A stretch of DNA of 64,000 nucleotides from positions 2,852,001 to 2,916,000 of the forward strand of contig NZ_OCSR01000002.1 in the NCBI RefSeq assembly GCF_900230185.1, written 5' to 3'. The stretch is from Burkholderia sp. OK233. GTDB taxonomy: Bacteria; Pseudomonadota; Gammaproteobacteria; Burkholderiales; Burkholderiaceae. Made by a program: the position numbers and the translations under genes. Shown in pieces: positions 1 to 8,561 of the stretch. Below the pieces are notes generated by a model. It was given only the letters and a program-made list of their open reading frames with translations, searched no databases and was not told the origin of the DNA. The first letter of the stretch is position 1; each line of letters opens with the position of its first letter.

Positions 1-2
1 TG

Positions 3-773
3 CTGATGAAGTGTGAACGCTCCGAGCGCTCGGGTCTGGTTGCGGCGCTGATCCTGACGGCGCAGGTGATCCTGTTCTTCGTGTTCTATGTGCAGATGTC
101 GACGTCGCTCACGCTGTTCGCGTTGCGCAACGTCGATCCGCGTTTCATTCTGTTCGGCCAGACGTGGTTCACGTGGAGCGCCGCGCAGTTCCAGGCGCTC
201 AATCCGATCTGGATCATGTTGCTGAGCCCGGTGCTCGCGCTGCTCTATACGAAGCTCGCGAAGAGCGGCAAGGACGTGCCGGTGGCGGTGAAATACGCAT
301 TCGGCTTCGCGGTGGTGGCGGCCGGCTTCTTCGTCTATGCGGCGAGTGGCAACTACGCGGTGAACGGCCGCGTGTCTTCGTGGTTCATGGCGGGTGGCTA
401 CGGTTTGTATTCGCTCGGCGAGCTGCTGGTGAGCGGCCTCGGCCTCGCGATGATCGCGCGCTACGTGCCGGCGCGGATGAGCGGCTTCATGATGGGCGCT
501 TACTTCGTGGCGACCGGTGTGTCGCAGTATCTGGGCAGCGTGGTAGCGAATTTCGCGCAGATGCCGGCGGGCAATCTCGATCCGCTCGAATCGCTGCCGC
601 TGTACACCAAGCTGTTTAACGGCTTGGGCTGGCTTGCGGCGTTGGGCGCGCTGATCGCCGTGCTGCTGTTGCCGTTGATGCGCAAGCTCTCGCGTGAGCA
701 TCAGCGTTGCGGCGATGAAGCGCGTGAGAACGCGCGGCAAACGGCTGCATTGAATGGGGCAGTGGCTGAGTAA
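3..773 (+). CDS. POT/PTR-family peptide:H+ symporter, C-terminal part
   Basis: Proton-coupled di/tripeptide uptake in the inner membrane is the known role of this family. The visible 256 or so residues hold about six hydrophobic helices, including LVAALILTAQVILFFVFY near the start and a C-terminal helix LAALGALIAVLLLPLM. The segment with ALNPIWIMLLSPVLA and SLGELLVSGLGLAMIARYVP is typical of the C-terminal half of YdgR/DtpA-type transporters. The frame is open to the left edge, so the N-terminal half lies outside the window; the ATG at base 6 is internal, not the start. A strong terminator follows the stop codon. Confidence 0.85.
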   Translation: MMKCERSERSGLVAALILTAQVILFFVFYVQMSTSLTLFALRNVDPRFILFGQTWFTWSAAQFQALNPIWIMLLSPVLALLYTKLAKSGKDVPVAVKYAFGFAVVAAGFFVYAASGNYAVNGRVSSWFMAGGYGLYSLGELLVSGLGLAMIARYVPARMSGFMMGAYFVATGVSQYLGSVVANFAQMPAGNLDPLESLPLYTKLFNGLGWLAALGALIAVLLLPLMRKLSREHQRCGDEARENARQTAALNGAVAE

Positions 774-793
774 TCGCTCCCGGTAGTGCAACA

Positions 794-835
794 AAAATGG
801 CGCGCCTCGTATTACAGAGGCGCGCCATTTTGCGT
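794..835 (+). terminator. Rho-independent terminator after the POT transporter
   Basis: A perfect 15-bp inverted repeat (794-808 with 817-831, core ATGGCGCGCCTC) has an 8-nt loop and is followed by TTGCGTTTT. The flanking A and T runs make it possibly bidirectional. Confidence 0.8.
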
Positions 836-932
836 TTTACGCCCGCTCCAATGGCGGTGACGGAGGTAAGCTTACGGTCGGTATTGGTGTTTCAGAATAA
901 GCATTTCCCGGATATTTAAGGTAACCACTCGG

Positions 933-2411
933 ATGGATATCCATATTGCGGTCGACGGGCGTCACGATCTGTCCGGACAGATCTACCGGCAGTTGCGTGC
1001 CGGCATACTCGAAGGACGCCTCGCCGGCGGCACGCGTTTGCCTTCCACACGCGATCTCGCCACGCAACTGGGCGTCTCGCGCAAGACGACGCTCGACGTG
1101 TTCGAACGCTTGCTCTCCGAAGGCTATCTGAGCGCCCGCGCCGGTTCGGGCACCTTCGTCGCCGATGGTCTGGAGCGTCTGCCGGCGGAGCGCTCGTCGC
1201 ATGCCCTGGCGGCCGGGTCGGGCCGCGAGCGGGCGAAGGCGAAGCCGAAAGCTGCGGCGCGCGCCCAGCCGCTGTGGGAGGAGATGCCCGAGACTTTGCC
1301 ATTGCCGCGGCCCACGGTGGCCTCGCCGCAGGATTTCGTCGGCGGCGCGACCGATAAATCGCTGTTCCCCTTCGACGTCTGGCGCCGCTGCGTGAACCAC
1401 GCATTGCGTGTGCAGGCGCGCGGTCCCGGAACGTATCGCGACGTGGCCGGCGAGCAGGAATTGCGCCTCGCGATTTCGCGCTACCTGGCGTTCAACCGGG
1501 CGGTCGCGAGCAACTGGGACGACGTGATCGTCACGCAAGGCGCGCAGCACGCGCTCGATCTGATCGCGCGCATCACATTGCGGCCTGGCGAGATCGCGGC
1601 GCTCGAAGACCCGGGCTATCCTCCGGTTCAGGCGTGCTTCACGGCCACGGGCGCACGCGTGGTGCCGGTGCCGGTGGACGCCGAAGGCCTGATCGTGAGC
1701 AAGCTCCCGGACAAAGCGCGGCTCGTCTACGTGACGCCCTCGCATCAGTTCCCGCTCGGCATGCCGATGAGCCTGGAACGGCGCGTCGAGTTGCTCGAAT
1801 GGGCGCAGAAACGCGGCGCCGTGATCATCGAGGACGACTACGACTGCGAGTACCGTTTCGAAGGCCGGCCCATGGAGCCGCTGAAGAGTCTCGACCGCGC
1901 TGGTCTGGTCGCTTACGTGGGCACGTTTTCGAAGACGATTTTTCCGGAACTGCGGGTCGGCTACGTGGTGCCGCCGGCTTCCCTCTACGGTCCGCTTCTC
2001 AAGGCCCGCCAGATTGCCGACTGTCACGGCTGCACGCTCACGCAAACCGCGCTCGCGACCTTCATGCTAAACGGCGACTTCGCCAAGCATCTGCGGCGCA
2101 TGCACAAGACTTATGCGGCGCGCCGCGAGATGCTGCTGAAGCATTTTCAGGGCGACCTCGCGCCGTGGTTCGAACCGATCGTGCCGACCGCCGGCATCCA
2201 TATGGCGACGTGGCTGAAGGCGCCGTTTACCGAGGAGGCGTTAGTGAGCGCCGCGCGTGAAGCGTCGATCGGGTTGTATGGACTCGCGCCGTTTTATCAG
2301 CGTGCGAAACCGCAGCCCGGCTTGATGTTGGGTTACGGCAGCATCGCTGTCGAACATATCGACGCGGCGCTTACCAGGCTCGCCGACATTCTGCCGCGCC
2401 TCGCCCGTTGA
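933..2411 (+). CDS. MocR-type GntR regulator with aminotransferase domain
   Basis: This is a 492-residue transcription factor of the MocR/PdxR class: an N-terminal GntR winged helix joined to a fold-type I aminotransferase domain that binds PLP and senses an effector. Residues about 10-80 carry the GntR signature (LPSTRDLATQLGVSRKTT, then GYLSARAGSGTFV). Residues about 130-490 are aminotransferase-like, with VIIEDDYDCEY near 298-307 and the PLP lysine in FSKTIFPEL (K334). The linker (about 85-115) is rich in Ala, Lys and Arg. It stands alone, with no divergent metabolic gene beside it, so its target cannot be read from context. Confidence 0.9.
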   Translation: MDIHIAVDGRHDLSGQIYRQLRAGILEGRLAGGTRLPSTRDLATQLGVSRKTTLDVFERLLSEGYLSARAGSGTFVADGLERLPAERSSHALAAGSGRERAKAKPKAAARAQPLWEEMPETLPLPRPTVASPQDFVGGATDKSLFPFDVWRRCVNHALRVQARGPGTYRDVAGEQELRLAISRYLAFNRAVASNWDDVIVTQGAQHALDLIARITLRPGEIAALEDPGYPPVQACFTATGARVVPVPVDAEGLIVSKLPDKARLVYVTPSHQFPLGMPMSLERRVELLEWAQKRGAVIIEDDYDCEYRFEGRPMEPLKSLDRAGLVAYVGTFSKTIFPELRVGYVVPPASLYGPLLKARQIADCHGCTLTQTALATFMLNGDFAKHLRRMHKTYAARREMLLKHFQGDLAPWFEPIVPTAGIHMATWLKAPFTEEALVSAAREASIGLYGLAPFYQRAKPQPGLMLGYGSIAVEHIDAALTRLADILPRLAR

Positions 2412-2883
2412 CGAGCCAAAGCACGCTCGAATATTACTTAAGCCTATCCTTGAAACCGCCTGTGATTTTCTGTCGCAGAGCAACGTTAGCCGCCCCCTGC
2501 AGAGACTTTCGCTGCAGGGGGCGTGTTTTTTCCGCCGCGTGAATCGGCGTGGCGAACGCGTCGGTGAGCCACGGTTTCGGCATCGAACCGCGATCCGTCG
2601 ACGATTGCCCGGCGCCGAAAGTGCCTCTATTCAGGCATCGAAATGACCTGTAACGCACGTTACGTGTTCGTGTTGCAGACCAGTCCGACGCGCGCCGACG
2701 CACGTTTGCCCGCTAAAACAAGGATCAAAATGTGTTGCGCAGTCTGCGCCGCGCAACAAACCTTCGCTGTTATACACAAAAGAGTCGCGCAAATCGTATT
2801 AGCGCTTGTAGAATCCGGCGTTGAAGCGTGCGCATACCGTGTGCGCTTCGTGCAATTCACTGACCACTACAGGTAGGAGAAAC
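2412..2883. other. Intergenic stretch before the HU gene
   Basis: No supported gene. It contains the terminator of the MocR gene near its left end. The right 200 bases are relatively AT-rich and form the leader of the HU-like gene, with a purine-rich ribosome site (GGTAGGAGAAAC) at 2872-2883. Confidence 0.6.
2491..2530 (+). terminator. Rho-independent terminator after the MocR gene
   Basis: A perfect 12-bp stem CGCCCCCTGCAG / CTGCAGGGGGCG (2491-2502 with 2512-2523) has a 9-nt loop and is followed by TGTTTTTT. Confidence 0.85.
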
Positions 2884-3336
2884 ATGCCGACTTCCGCAAA
2901 AAAGGTGGCCAAGAAGGCTGCTGCCCCGGTACCGACCAAGAAGGTTGCTGCAAAGAAAGTCCCTGCGAAGAAAGCCGTCGCAGCTAAGAAGGTCGCCGTG
3001 AAGGCGTCCAGCGCTCCGTCGCCGATCAAGGACACCTTCACGAAGGCCTCGCTGGCTGCACACGTCGCTGAACGCGCCGCTGTTGAACCGAAGGCTGCCA
3101 AGGCTGTGCTGGCCGCGCTCGAAGACACGATCCTCGGCGCTGTGCACAAGAAGGGCGCTGGCGAATTCACGCTGTCGGGTCTTCTGAAGATCGTCGTGCA
3201 AGCTGTGCCGGCGAAGAAGAAGCGCTTCGGCAAAGACCCGTTCTCGGGCGAAGAGCGTTGGTTCCCGGCCAAGCCGGCTAGCGTGCGCATCAAGGCACGT
3301 CCGCTGAAGAAGCTGAAAGACGCAGCAGCAGGCTGA
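2884..3336 (+). CDS. HU-family DNA-binding protein with Lys/Ala-rich N-terminal tail
   Basis: A 150-residue nucleoid protein. Residues 1-40 form a histone H1-like tail of KKVAAKK-type repeats. The remainder is an HU/IHF-like domain (TKASLAAHVAERAAVEPKAA helix pair, then GEFTLSGLLKIVV and the arm-like KKKRFGKDPFSGEERWFPAK). The start is placed at the ATG at 2884 because AGGTAGGAGA sits just upstream and because the conserved tail begins there; an ATG 63 bases earlier in the same frame has no ribosome site. HU proteins bind and bend DNA without strict sequence preference. Tailed versions are common in Burkholderiaceae (known of the group). Confidence 0.9.
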   Translation: MPTSAKKVAKKAAAPVPTKKVAAKKVPAKKAVAAKKVAVKASSAPSPIKDTFTKASLAAHVAERAAVEPKAAKAVLAALEDTILGAVHKKGAGEFTLSGLLKIVVQAVPAKKKRFGKDPFSGEERWFPAKPASVRIKARPLKKLKDAAAG

Positions 3337-3450
3337 TCGTGCTTCATGCGTTGCCGCGGTTTTTGAGCGTGGTTGTTTAACGGTGCGTTTTTAACGGTGC
3401 GCTTTTAACCGTGGTTAACGTTTGAGCCGACCCGCAGTGCGAGTTGTCCG

Positions 3451-3487
3451 AAATCCCCGTGGATGCGAGTCCGCGGGGATTTTTTTA
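3451..3487 (+). terminator. Rho-independent terminator after the HU gene
   Basis: The stem AAATCCCCGTGG / CCGCGGGGATTT (3451-3462 with 3471-3482, one G-T pair) is followed by a T run. The stretch 3337-3737 holds no supported gene. Just upstream (3372-3420) lie three near-repeats of the type TTTAACGGTGCG of unknown meaning. Confidence 0.85.
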
Positions 3488-3737
3488 TACGCGCCTGCTG
3501 TCGTTTGGCGAACTAGCCGCTGCCCGCCAAAGTGCCGCTTATGCACCGTACTAGCGCATCATGAGCCGCCGCAGTACGATGGCAGCGAGGCCATGCCGGT
3601 CGGGATGCGCTCTTGGCGTGCATGCACTGTATCTGGTACGCGAAAAGCTCAATGGCATAGCGCTTGCTTGAACGATTGTCGAACACCGAATGCGCAGCGC
3701 ATTCGCCTTCTATCCGACAACAAGAGCGGGGCGTGAC

Positions 3738-5147
3738 ATGCGATGCTATGACGAGATGCGTCATCATGACGATGCCGTGCGGCCACACTACGCGCGCTTT
3801 GAGCGGTGGCTGGTGAAGCAGGGCAATGAGGCGATCGCACGCAAGCGTGCGGAAGCCGACCTGCTGTTCCGCCGGGTCGGTATCACCTTCGCGGTGAACG
3901 GCGATTTGTCCGGCACCGAGCGGCTGATCCCTTTCGATCTGATTCCGCGCATCATTCCGCGCAGCGAATGGCAGACGCTGGAGGCCGGTTTGCGCCAGCG
4001 GGTGCAGGCGCTCAATCTGTTTATCCACGACGTCTATCACGATCGCAACATCGTGCGTGCCGGTATCGTGCCGGCCGAACAGGTCTATACCAACGCGCAA
4101 TACCGGCCTGAAATGCAGGGCGTCAACGTGCCGCTCGGTGTTTACGCGCATATCGCCGGCGTCGACGTGGTGCGCGCAGGCGACGAGGGCGAGTTCTACG
4201 TGCTCGAAGACAACCTTCGGGTGCCGTCGGGCGTGTCCTATATGTTGGAAAACCGCAAGATGATGATGCGGCTTTTCCCCGAACTGTTCGTGCAGAACCG
4301 CATTGCGCCGGTCGCGCATTATCCCGATCTGCTGCTCGACACACTGCGCTCGGTGGCGCCCGAAGGCGTCGACGATCCGGTCGTGGTGGTGCTCACGCCG
4401 GGCATGTACAACTCCGCGTATTTCGAGCACACCTTCCTCGCGCAGCAGATGGGTGTCGAACTGGTGGAAGGCAAGGATCTGTTCGTCGACGACAACTATG
4501 TGTTCATGCGCACCACGCAGGGACCGAAGCGCGTCGACGTGATCTATCGCCGCGTCGACGACGATTTTCTCGATCCGCTCGCTTTCCGCAACGATTCGGC
4601 GCTGGGCGTGCCGGGTCTGTTGACCGCCTATCGAGCCGGACGTGTGGCGCTGGCGAACGCCATGGGCACCGGCATCGCCGACGACAAATCGATCTACCCG
4701 TACGTGCCGGAAATGATCGAGTTTTACCTCGGCGAGAAACCGATTCTCAACAACGTACCCACGTTCCAGTGCCGCAAGGCTGACGATCTCGCGTATACGC
4801 TCGCGCATCTGCCCGAGCTGGTCGTGAAGGAAGTGCACGGCGCGGGCGGTTACGGGATGCTGGTGGGACCGGCGTCGACGAAAGCCGAAATCGAATCGTT
4901 CCGTGAGCGCCTGATTGCGCGGCCCGCGGGTTATATCGCGCAACCTACGCTCGCGTTGTCGGCGTGTCCGACCTTCGTCGAATCCGGCATCGCGCCGCGC
5001 CATATCGACTTGCGGCCCTTCGTGCTGTCCGGCAAGAGCGTAACGATGTGTGCAGGCGGCCTCACGCGCGTGGCGTTGCAGGAGGGCTCCCTCGTCGTCA
5101 ACTCGTCGCAGGGAGGCGGGACCAAAGATACGTGGATGGTCGACTGA
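3738..5147 (+). CDS. Circularly permuted ATP-grasp protein (Anbu operon)
   Basis: A 469-residue protein of the circularly permuted type 2 ATP-grasp family (older names DUF404/DUF407). Landmarks are LEDNLRVPSGVSYMLENR in the middle, DVIYRRVDDDFLDPL, and the nucleotide-binding stretch VKEVHGAGGYGMLVGP near the C-terminus. ATP-grasp enzymes join a carboxylate to an amine or thiol using ATP; the substrate of this family is not established. The start is placed at MRCYDEM because similar proteins begin so; an upstream in-frame ATG at 3690 is less likely. It heads a four-gene set ending in an Anbu protease, the conserved order reported for Anbu loci. Confidence 0.85.
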   Translation: MRCYDEMRHHDDAVRPHYARFERWLVKQGNEAIARKRAEADLLFRRVGITFAVNGDLSGTERLIPFDLIPRIIPRSEWQTLEAGLRQRVQALNLFIHDVYHDRNIVRAGIVPAEQVYTNAQYRPEMQGVNVPLGVYAHIAGVDVVRAGDEGEFYVLEDNLRVPSGVSYMLENRKMMMRLFPELFVQNRIAPVAHYPDLLLDTLRSVAPEGVDDPVVVVLTPGMYNSAYFEHTFLAQQMGVELVEGKDLFVDDNYVFMRTTQGPKRVDVIYRRVDDDFLDPLAFRNDSALGVPGLLTAYRAGRVALANAMGTGIADDKSIYPYVPEMIEFYLGEKPILNNVPTFQCRKADDLAYTLAHLPELVVKEVHGAGGYGMLVGPASTKAEIESFRERLIARPAGYIAQPTLALSACPTFVESGIAPRHIDLRPFVLSGKSVTMCAGGLTRVALQEGSLVVNSSQGGGTKDTWMVD

Positions 5148-5320
5148 CGCGGTTGCCAATGCGGTTGCTCATGCTGGAGTTCGTCCAGCAATTCATGCAA
5201 CCGCGCTCGCAACCCAACGTGCCGGCGAAGTAGTCGAACCGCCGCCGGTGCACACGGATAACCAGCGCGAGCCTTTTTACTTTTACCAGGGTCTCGCGTC
5301 ATCAGATACGGAACGCCGTC

Positions 5321-6271
5321 ATGCTAAGCCGAACCGCCGATCACCTCTTCTGGATGGCCCGCTACATGGAGCGCGCGGAGAACACCGCCCGCATGCTCGA
5401 CATCAACCTGAAGGCGTTGCTGTTGCCGCAAACGCCCGAACAGGAGGCGCGCGCACAACGCTCGGTGCTGCGCATTTCCGAACTCGAAAGCGCGTTCGCG
5501 CAGCGCTATGACGAACCGACCCGCGAACATGTGCTCGATTTCATGGTGGCCGATGCGAACAATCCGTCGAGCATTCACTCGTGTTTGCAGGCCGCGCGCG
5601 AAAACGCCCGCGCCGTGCGCGGCACCTTGACGACTGAATGGTGGGAAACCATCAACGACACCTGGCTCGAATTCAACGAACGGAGCCAGTCCGGTCAGGC
5701 CGTGAGTAATCCAGGTGCGCTATTCGAGTGGGTGAAGTTCCGCTCGCACCTGTCGCGCGGCGTGACGATCGGCACTGCGTTGCAGGACGACGCGTTCTTC
5801 TTCACGCAGCTCGGCACCTTCCTCGAACGCGCCGACAACACGGCACGGATTCTCGACGTGCGCTTTGCCGACGTCGAGCCGAATTCACGCGATGCCGCGC
5901 GCCAGCTCGAAGACTTTTACTACTGGACCTCGATTCTCAGTTCGGTGTCGGCGCTGGAGATTTATCGCAAGGTGTATCGCGATGTCGTCACGCCGGCGCG
6001 GGTGGTCGAATTGATGATCCTGAACCAGCAGATGCCGCGCTCGCTGCTCGCTTCGCTCGAAGGCGTTTGCGCGAATCTGGCGATGCTGCGCACGCCGGGC
6101 TCGAACCAGTGCGAGCGGTTTGCCGGCAAGCTGCGCGCCGAGCTGGTGTATTCCGACATCCGGCAGATTTTCGAAGCCGGCCTGCACGCCTATCTGACGC
6201 AGTTCCTTGCTCGCGTGTTCGAGCTCGGCAATCTGGTTGCGCGTACCTATCTGATGTTGCCAGTCGCCTGA
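5321..6271 (+). CDS. Alpha-E domain protein (Anbu operon)
   Basis: A 316-residue, helix-rich protein of the alpha-E family, named for conserved glutamates in an all-alpha fold. It begins with MLSRTADHLFWMARYMERAE, the usual N-terminus. A related motif, FLERADNTARILDVRF, recurs at about 168-183, suggesting an internal duplication. Its biochemical role is unknown; it always travels with the permuted ATP-grasp and transglutaminase-like proteins (known of the family). It starts 173 bases after the ATP-grasp gene and stops 13 bases before the transglutaminase gene, so co-transcription is likely. Confidence 0.88.
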   Translation: MLSRTADHLFWMARYMERAENTARMLDINLKALLLPQTPEQEARAQRSVLRISELESAFAQRYDEPTREHVLDFMVADANNPSSIHSCLQAARENARAVRGTLTTEWWETINDTWLEFNERSQSGQAVSNPGALFEWVKFRSHLSRGVTIGTALQDDAFFFTQLGTFLERADNTARILDVRFADVEPNSRDAARQLEDFYYWTSILSSVSALEIYRKVYRDVVTPARVVELMILNQQMPRSLLASLEGVCANLAMLRTPGSNQCERFAGKLRAELVYSDIRQIFEAGLHAYLTQFLARVFELGNLVARTYLMLPVA

Positions 6272-6284
6272 CGGAGTTCTTTTT

Positions 6285-7112
6285 ATGTACCTGACGATCC
6301 GCCACGACACGTCCTATCGCTACGAAGCGACTGTCCATTATTCGATCCAGCAACTGCGTCTGACGCCGGCAAGCGGGGCCTCGCAGGTGGTGCGGCGCTG
6401 GAGCATCGATGCGCCCGGCAAGCTCGACGCTACCTTCGACGCCTACGGCAATGTGCTGCATACGCTCGTCATCAACAAGCCGCACAACGAGATTCGTCTG
6501 CACGTAGCGGGCGAAGTGGACACGATTCCGCTGAAAGATGGTCAATTGCCCGACGCGGTTGGCCCGATTCCGCTCGAGCATTTCACCTGCTCGACGCGTC
6601 TCACCGAGGCCGATGCGGCAGTCCGCGAGCTGGCCGCATCGGTGCCGAGTCTTGCGACATCCGGCAATCTGATCGAGCTGGCCGAACAGATCGTGCAGCG
6701 CGTGAAGTACAACACCGGCATCACCGAAGTCACCAGCACGGCCGCCCAGGCGCTCGCGCTCGGCAACGGCGTGTGCCAGGACCACGCGCATCTGATGCTG
6801 GCCTGCTGCCGCACGCGCGGCATCCCGGCGCGTTACGTGAGCGGCTACATCGAACCCGGCGACGTGAGCTCCGGAGCAAGTCCCCTTGGGGCGGACCACG
6901 GCGCGAGCCACGCATGGGTCGACGTGTGGCTGGACGGCAAGGGCTGGATTTCCGTCGACGTCACGCACGCCGCGTTTGCCAGTGCGATTTACTGCCGGCT
7001 CGCCGTGGCGCGCGACTACGAAGCCGCCGCACCGGTGCGCGGCCGGCGGATCGGCGGGCTGGAGGAGCAGCTGAAGGTGTCCGTCACGGTCAGTGGGCAG
7101 ATGCCGCAATAG
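6285..7112 (+). CDS. Transglutaminase-like cysteine peptidase family protein (Anbu operon)
   Basis: A 275-residue protein with the N-terminal beta domain seen in bacterial transglutaminase-like proteins (YLTIRHDTSYRYEATVHYS) and a papain-fold catalytic domain. The catalytic triad is visible: C164 in GNGVCQDHAHL, H209 in ASHAWVDVW and D225 in WISVDVTH. Members act as peptidases, amidases or crosslinkers; which applies here is not known. It follows the alpha-E gene by 13 bases, with GGAG in the gap. A 235-base GC-rich gap separates it from the Anbu protease gene. Confidence 0.88.
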   Translation: MYLTIRHDTSYRYEATVHYSIQQLRLTPASGASQVVRRWSIDAPGKLDATFDAYGNVLHTLVINKPHNEIRLHVAGEVDTIPLKDGQLPDAVGPIPLEHFTCSTRLTEADAAVRELAASVPSLATSGNLIELAEQIVQRVKYNTGITEVTSTAAQALALGNGVCQDHAHLMLACCRTRGIPARYVSGYIEPGDVSSGASPLGADHGASHAWVDVWLDGKGWISVDVTHAAFASAIYCRLAVARDYEAAAPVRGRRIGGLEEQLKVSVTVSGQMPQ

Positions 7113-7347
7113 CGGGCGGGGACTGCCGAGCAACAGGGCGCCAGGGCTGCATGGCAGGCCGCCTGCGGCCGCCTCGGCGCTCACGTCACAGGACGGCTCG
7201 CCGGGAGGGCTGGCGAGGCGTTTAAGTGAGCGTCAGCCCGCATAGCCGTTCAGATTCGGCGCGCGGCGGCCGTAAAACGGGGTAAGGCGCATGCGCGCCG
7301 CATTACAATAGCGCCGTTCTGTCGTTTTTTTGCGGGTACTTTTCCTT

Positions 7348-8220
7348 ATGACTTACTGTGTAGCGATGTCCGTCGACGACGGGCTCGTGTTCCTGTCGGA
7401 CACGCGCACCAATGCGGGCGTCGATCACATCAGCACCGCGCGCAAGATGTCGGTGTTCGAGCAGCCGGGCGAACGCATGCTTGTGCTGCTGGGCGCCGGC
7501 AATCTGTCGCTCACGCAAGCGGTGCTGCACGAGCTGTCCGAGCCCGTCGATCCTTCGCAGCCCACGCTCTGGAGCGCGCCCACCATGGCCGACGCGGCCC
7601 GCGTGATTGGCCACGCGGTACGCCGCGTGCATCAGCGCGAAGCCGAGGCGCTGCAGGAATTCGGCGTCGAGTTCAATTGCAGCTTCATTCTCGGTGGTCA
7701 GATCGCCGGCAACCGGCCGCGCCTGTTCATGATCTACGCGGCGGGCAATTTCATCGAAGCGTCGGCTGTGAACCCGTATTTCCAGATCGGCGAGGCCAAG
7801 TACGGCAAGCCGATCATCGATCGCGTGCTGACGCCGTCTACCCCACTCGACGAAGCGGCCAAGTGCGCGCTGATTTCGATGGACTCGACGCTACGTTCGA
7901 ATCTTTCGGTCGGGTTGCCGCTGGATCTGCTTGTGTATGAGAAAGATTCGCTGCACGTCACGCGCTTCGTTTCGATCGATCACGACAACGCGTACTTCGA
8001 GATGATTCACCGCACGTGGGGCGAGCGGCTGCGTCAGGTATTCGGCGAGATTCCCGATCCGGACTGGCAAGAATCGCCCAATGTGCCGCTGCTGCAGCGT
8101 GAGCGTGCATTGGTGCTGCATCGCGCTCCGGTGGGGGCTGACGGCGTGGAGCATGAGCTCGATGCGAAGCCGGCGCAGACGTTGGCGCAGGCGGAGAAGG
8201 GAAAGGCCCAGCGGCGCTAG
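7348..8220 (+). CDS. Anbu/BPH-type proteasome-like protease
   Basis: A 290-residue Ntn-hydrolase related to the proteasome beta subunit and HslV. The chain opens with MTYCVAMSVDDGLVFLSDTR, so the catalytic threonine is residue 2 and no long propeptide needs removal, as in Anbu proteins. ISTARKMSVFEQPGERMLVLL follows, with the conserved lysine of this fold. An in-frame codon at 7330 lies upstream, but the conserved N-terminus fixes the start at 7348. The last 40 residues are a variable tail rich in Ala, Gln and Glu. The three genes upstream are the standard Anbu partners. Anbu forms oligomers in the cytoplasm; its substrate is unproven. Confidence 0.88.
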   Translation: MTYCVAMSVDDGLVFLSDTRTNAGVDHISTARKMSVFEQPGERMLVLLGAGNLSLTQAVLHELSEPVDPSQPTLWSAPTMADAARVIGHAVRRVHQREAEALQEFGVEFNCSFILGGQIAGNRPRLFMIYAAGNFIEASAVNPYFQIGEAKYGKPIIDRVLTPSTPLDEAAKCALISMDSTLRSNLSVGLPLDLLVYEKDSLHVTRFVSIDHDNAYFEMIHRTWGERLRQVFGEIPDPDWQESPNVPLLQRERALVLHRAPVGADGVEHELDAKPAQTLAQAEKGKAQRR

Positions 8221-8561
8221 GGCGGCTTCGGTTGAGGGTAGGCTAGCCGGGCTAGGGGCTGGCAGCCGGCATCTGGGGCGCTCCGATTGCGCGTTGCGTA
8301 AACGGGCTGTGCGCATCACACCAAGGTCGTTACGAGCCTGTTAAGGGCTTGCTAGCGGCCTTTTCTTTTGCATCATCCGTTCAGTTGATCATGATGGACG
8401 TGCAGCGCGTGCGTGCTTGCCGGTCTGTCCGCACTGTGTTTTGCGCATGCCAGGGTTCGCGCACATGCGCCAGAACCAGCAGACGAAAAAAAACCAGCCA
8501 CCGGCTTGCGCCCGTGGCTGGTCTTCAACTGCGTGTTGCTTCAGCAGGCCGTCAAGTTCGA
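8221..8561. other. Convergent intergenic region between the Anbu protease and porin genes
   Basis: No supported gene in these 341 bases. The right part contains the porin terminator. Long open frames here are shadows of the porin or use no recognisable ribosome site. Confidence 0.6.
8486..8522 (-). terminator. Porin gene terminator
   Basis: Read on the minus strand, ACCAGCCAC / GTGGCTGGT form a 9-bp stem (8493-8501 with 8514-8522), followed by eight T residues. Confidence 0.85.

Noticed and set aside
837..2045. 402-codon minus-strand frame opposite the MocR gene.
   Set aside because: Arg/His-rich composition with no family features; it is the shadow of a high-GC gene.
3513..5159. 548-codon minus-strand frame opposite the ATP-grasp gene.
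   Set aside because: Shadow of the plus-strand gene, whose protein has clear family motifs.
5988..7184. 398-codon minus-strand frame opposite the alpha-E and transglutaminase genes.
   Set aside because: It spans two real plus-strand genes and has no recognisable features.
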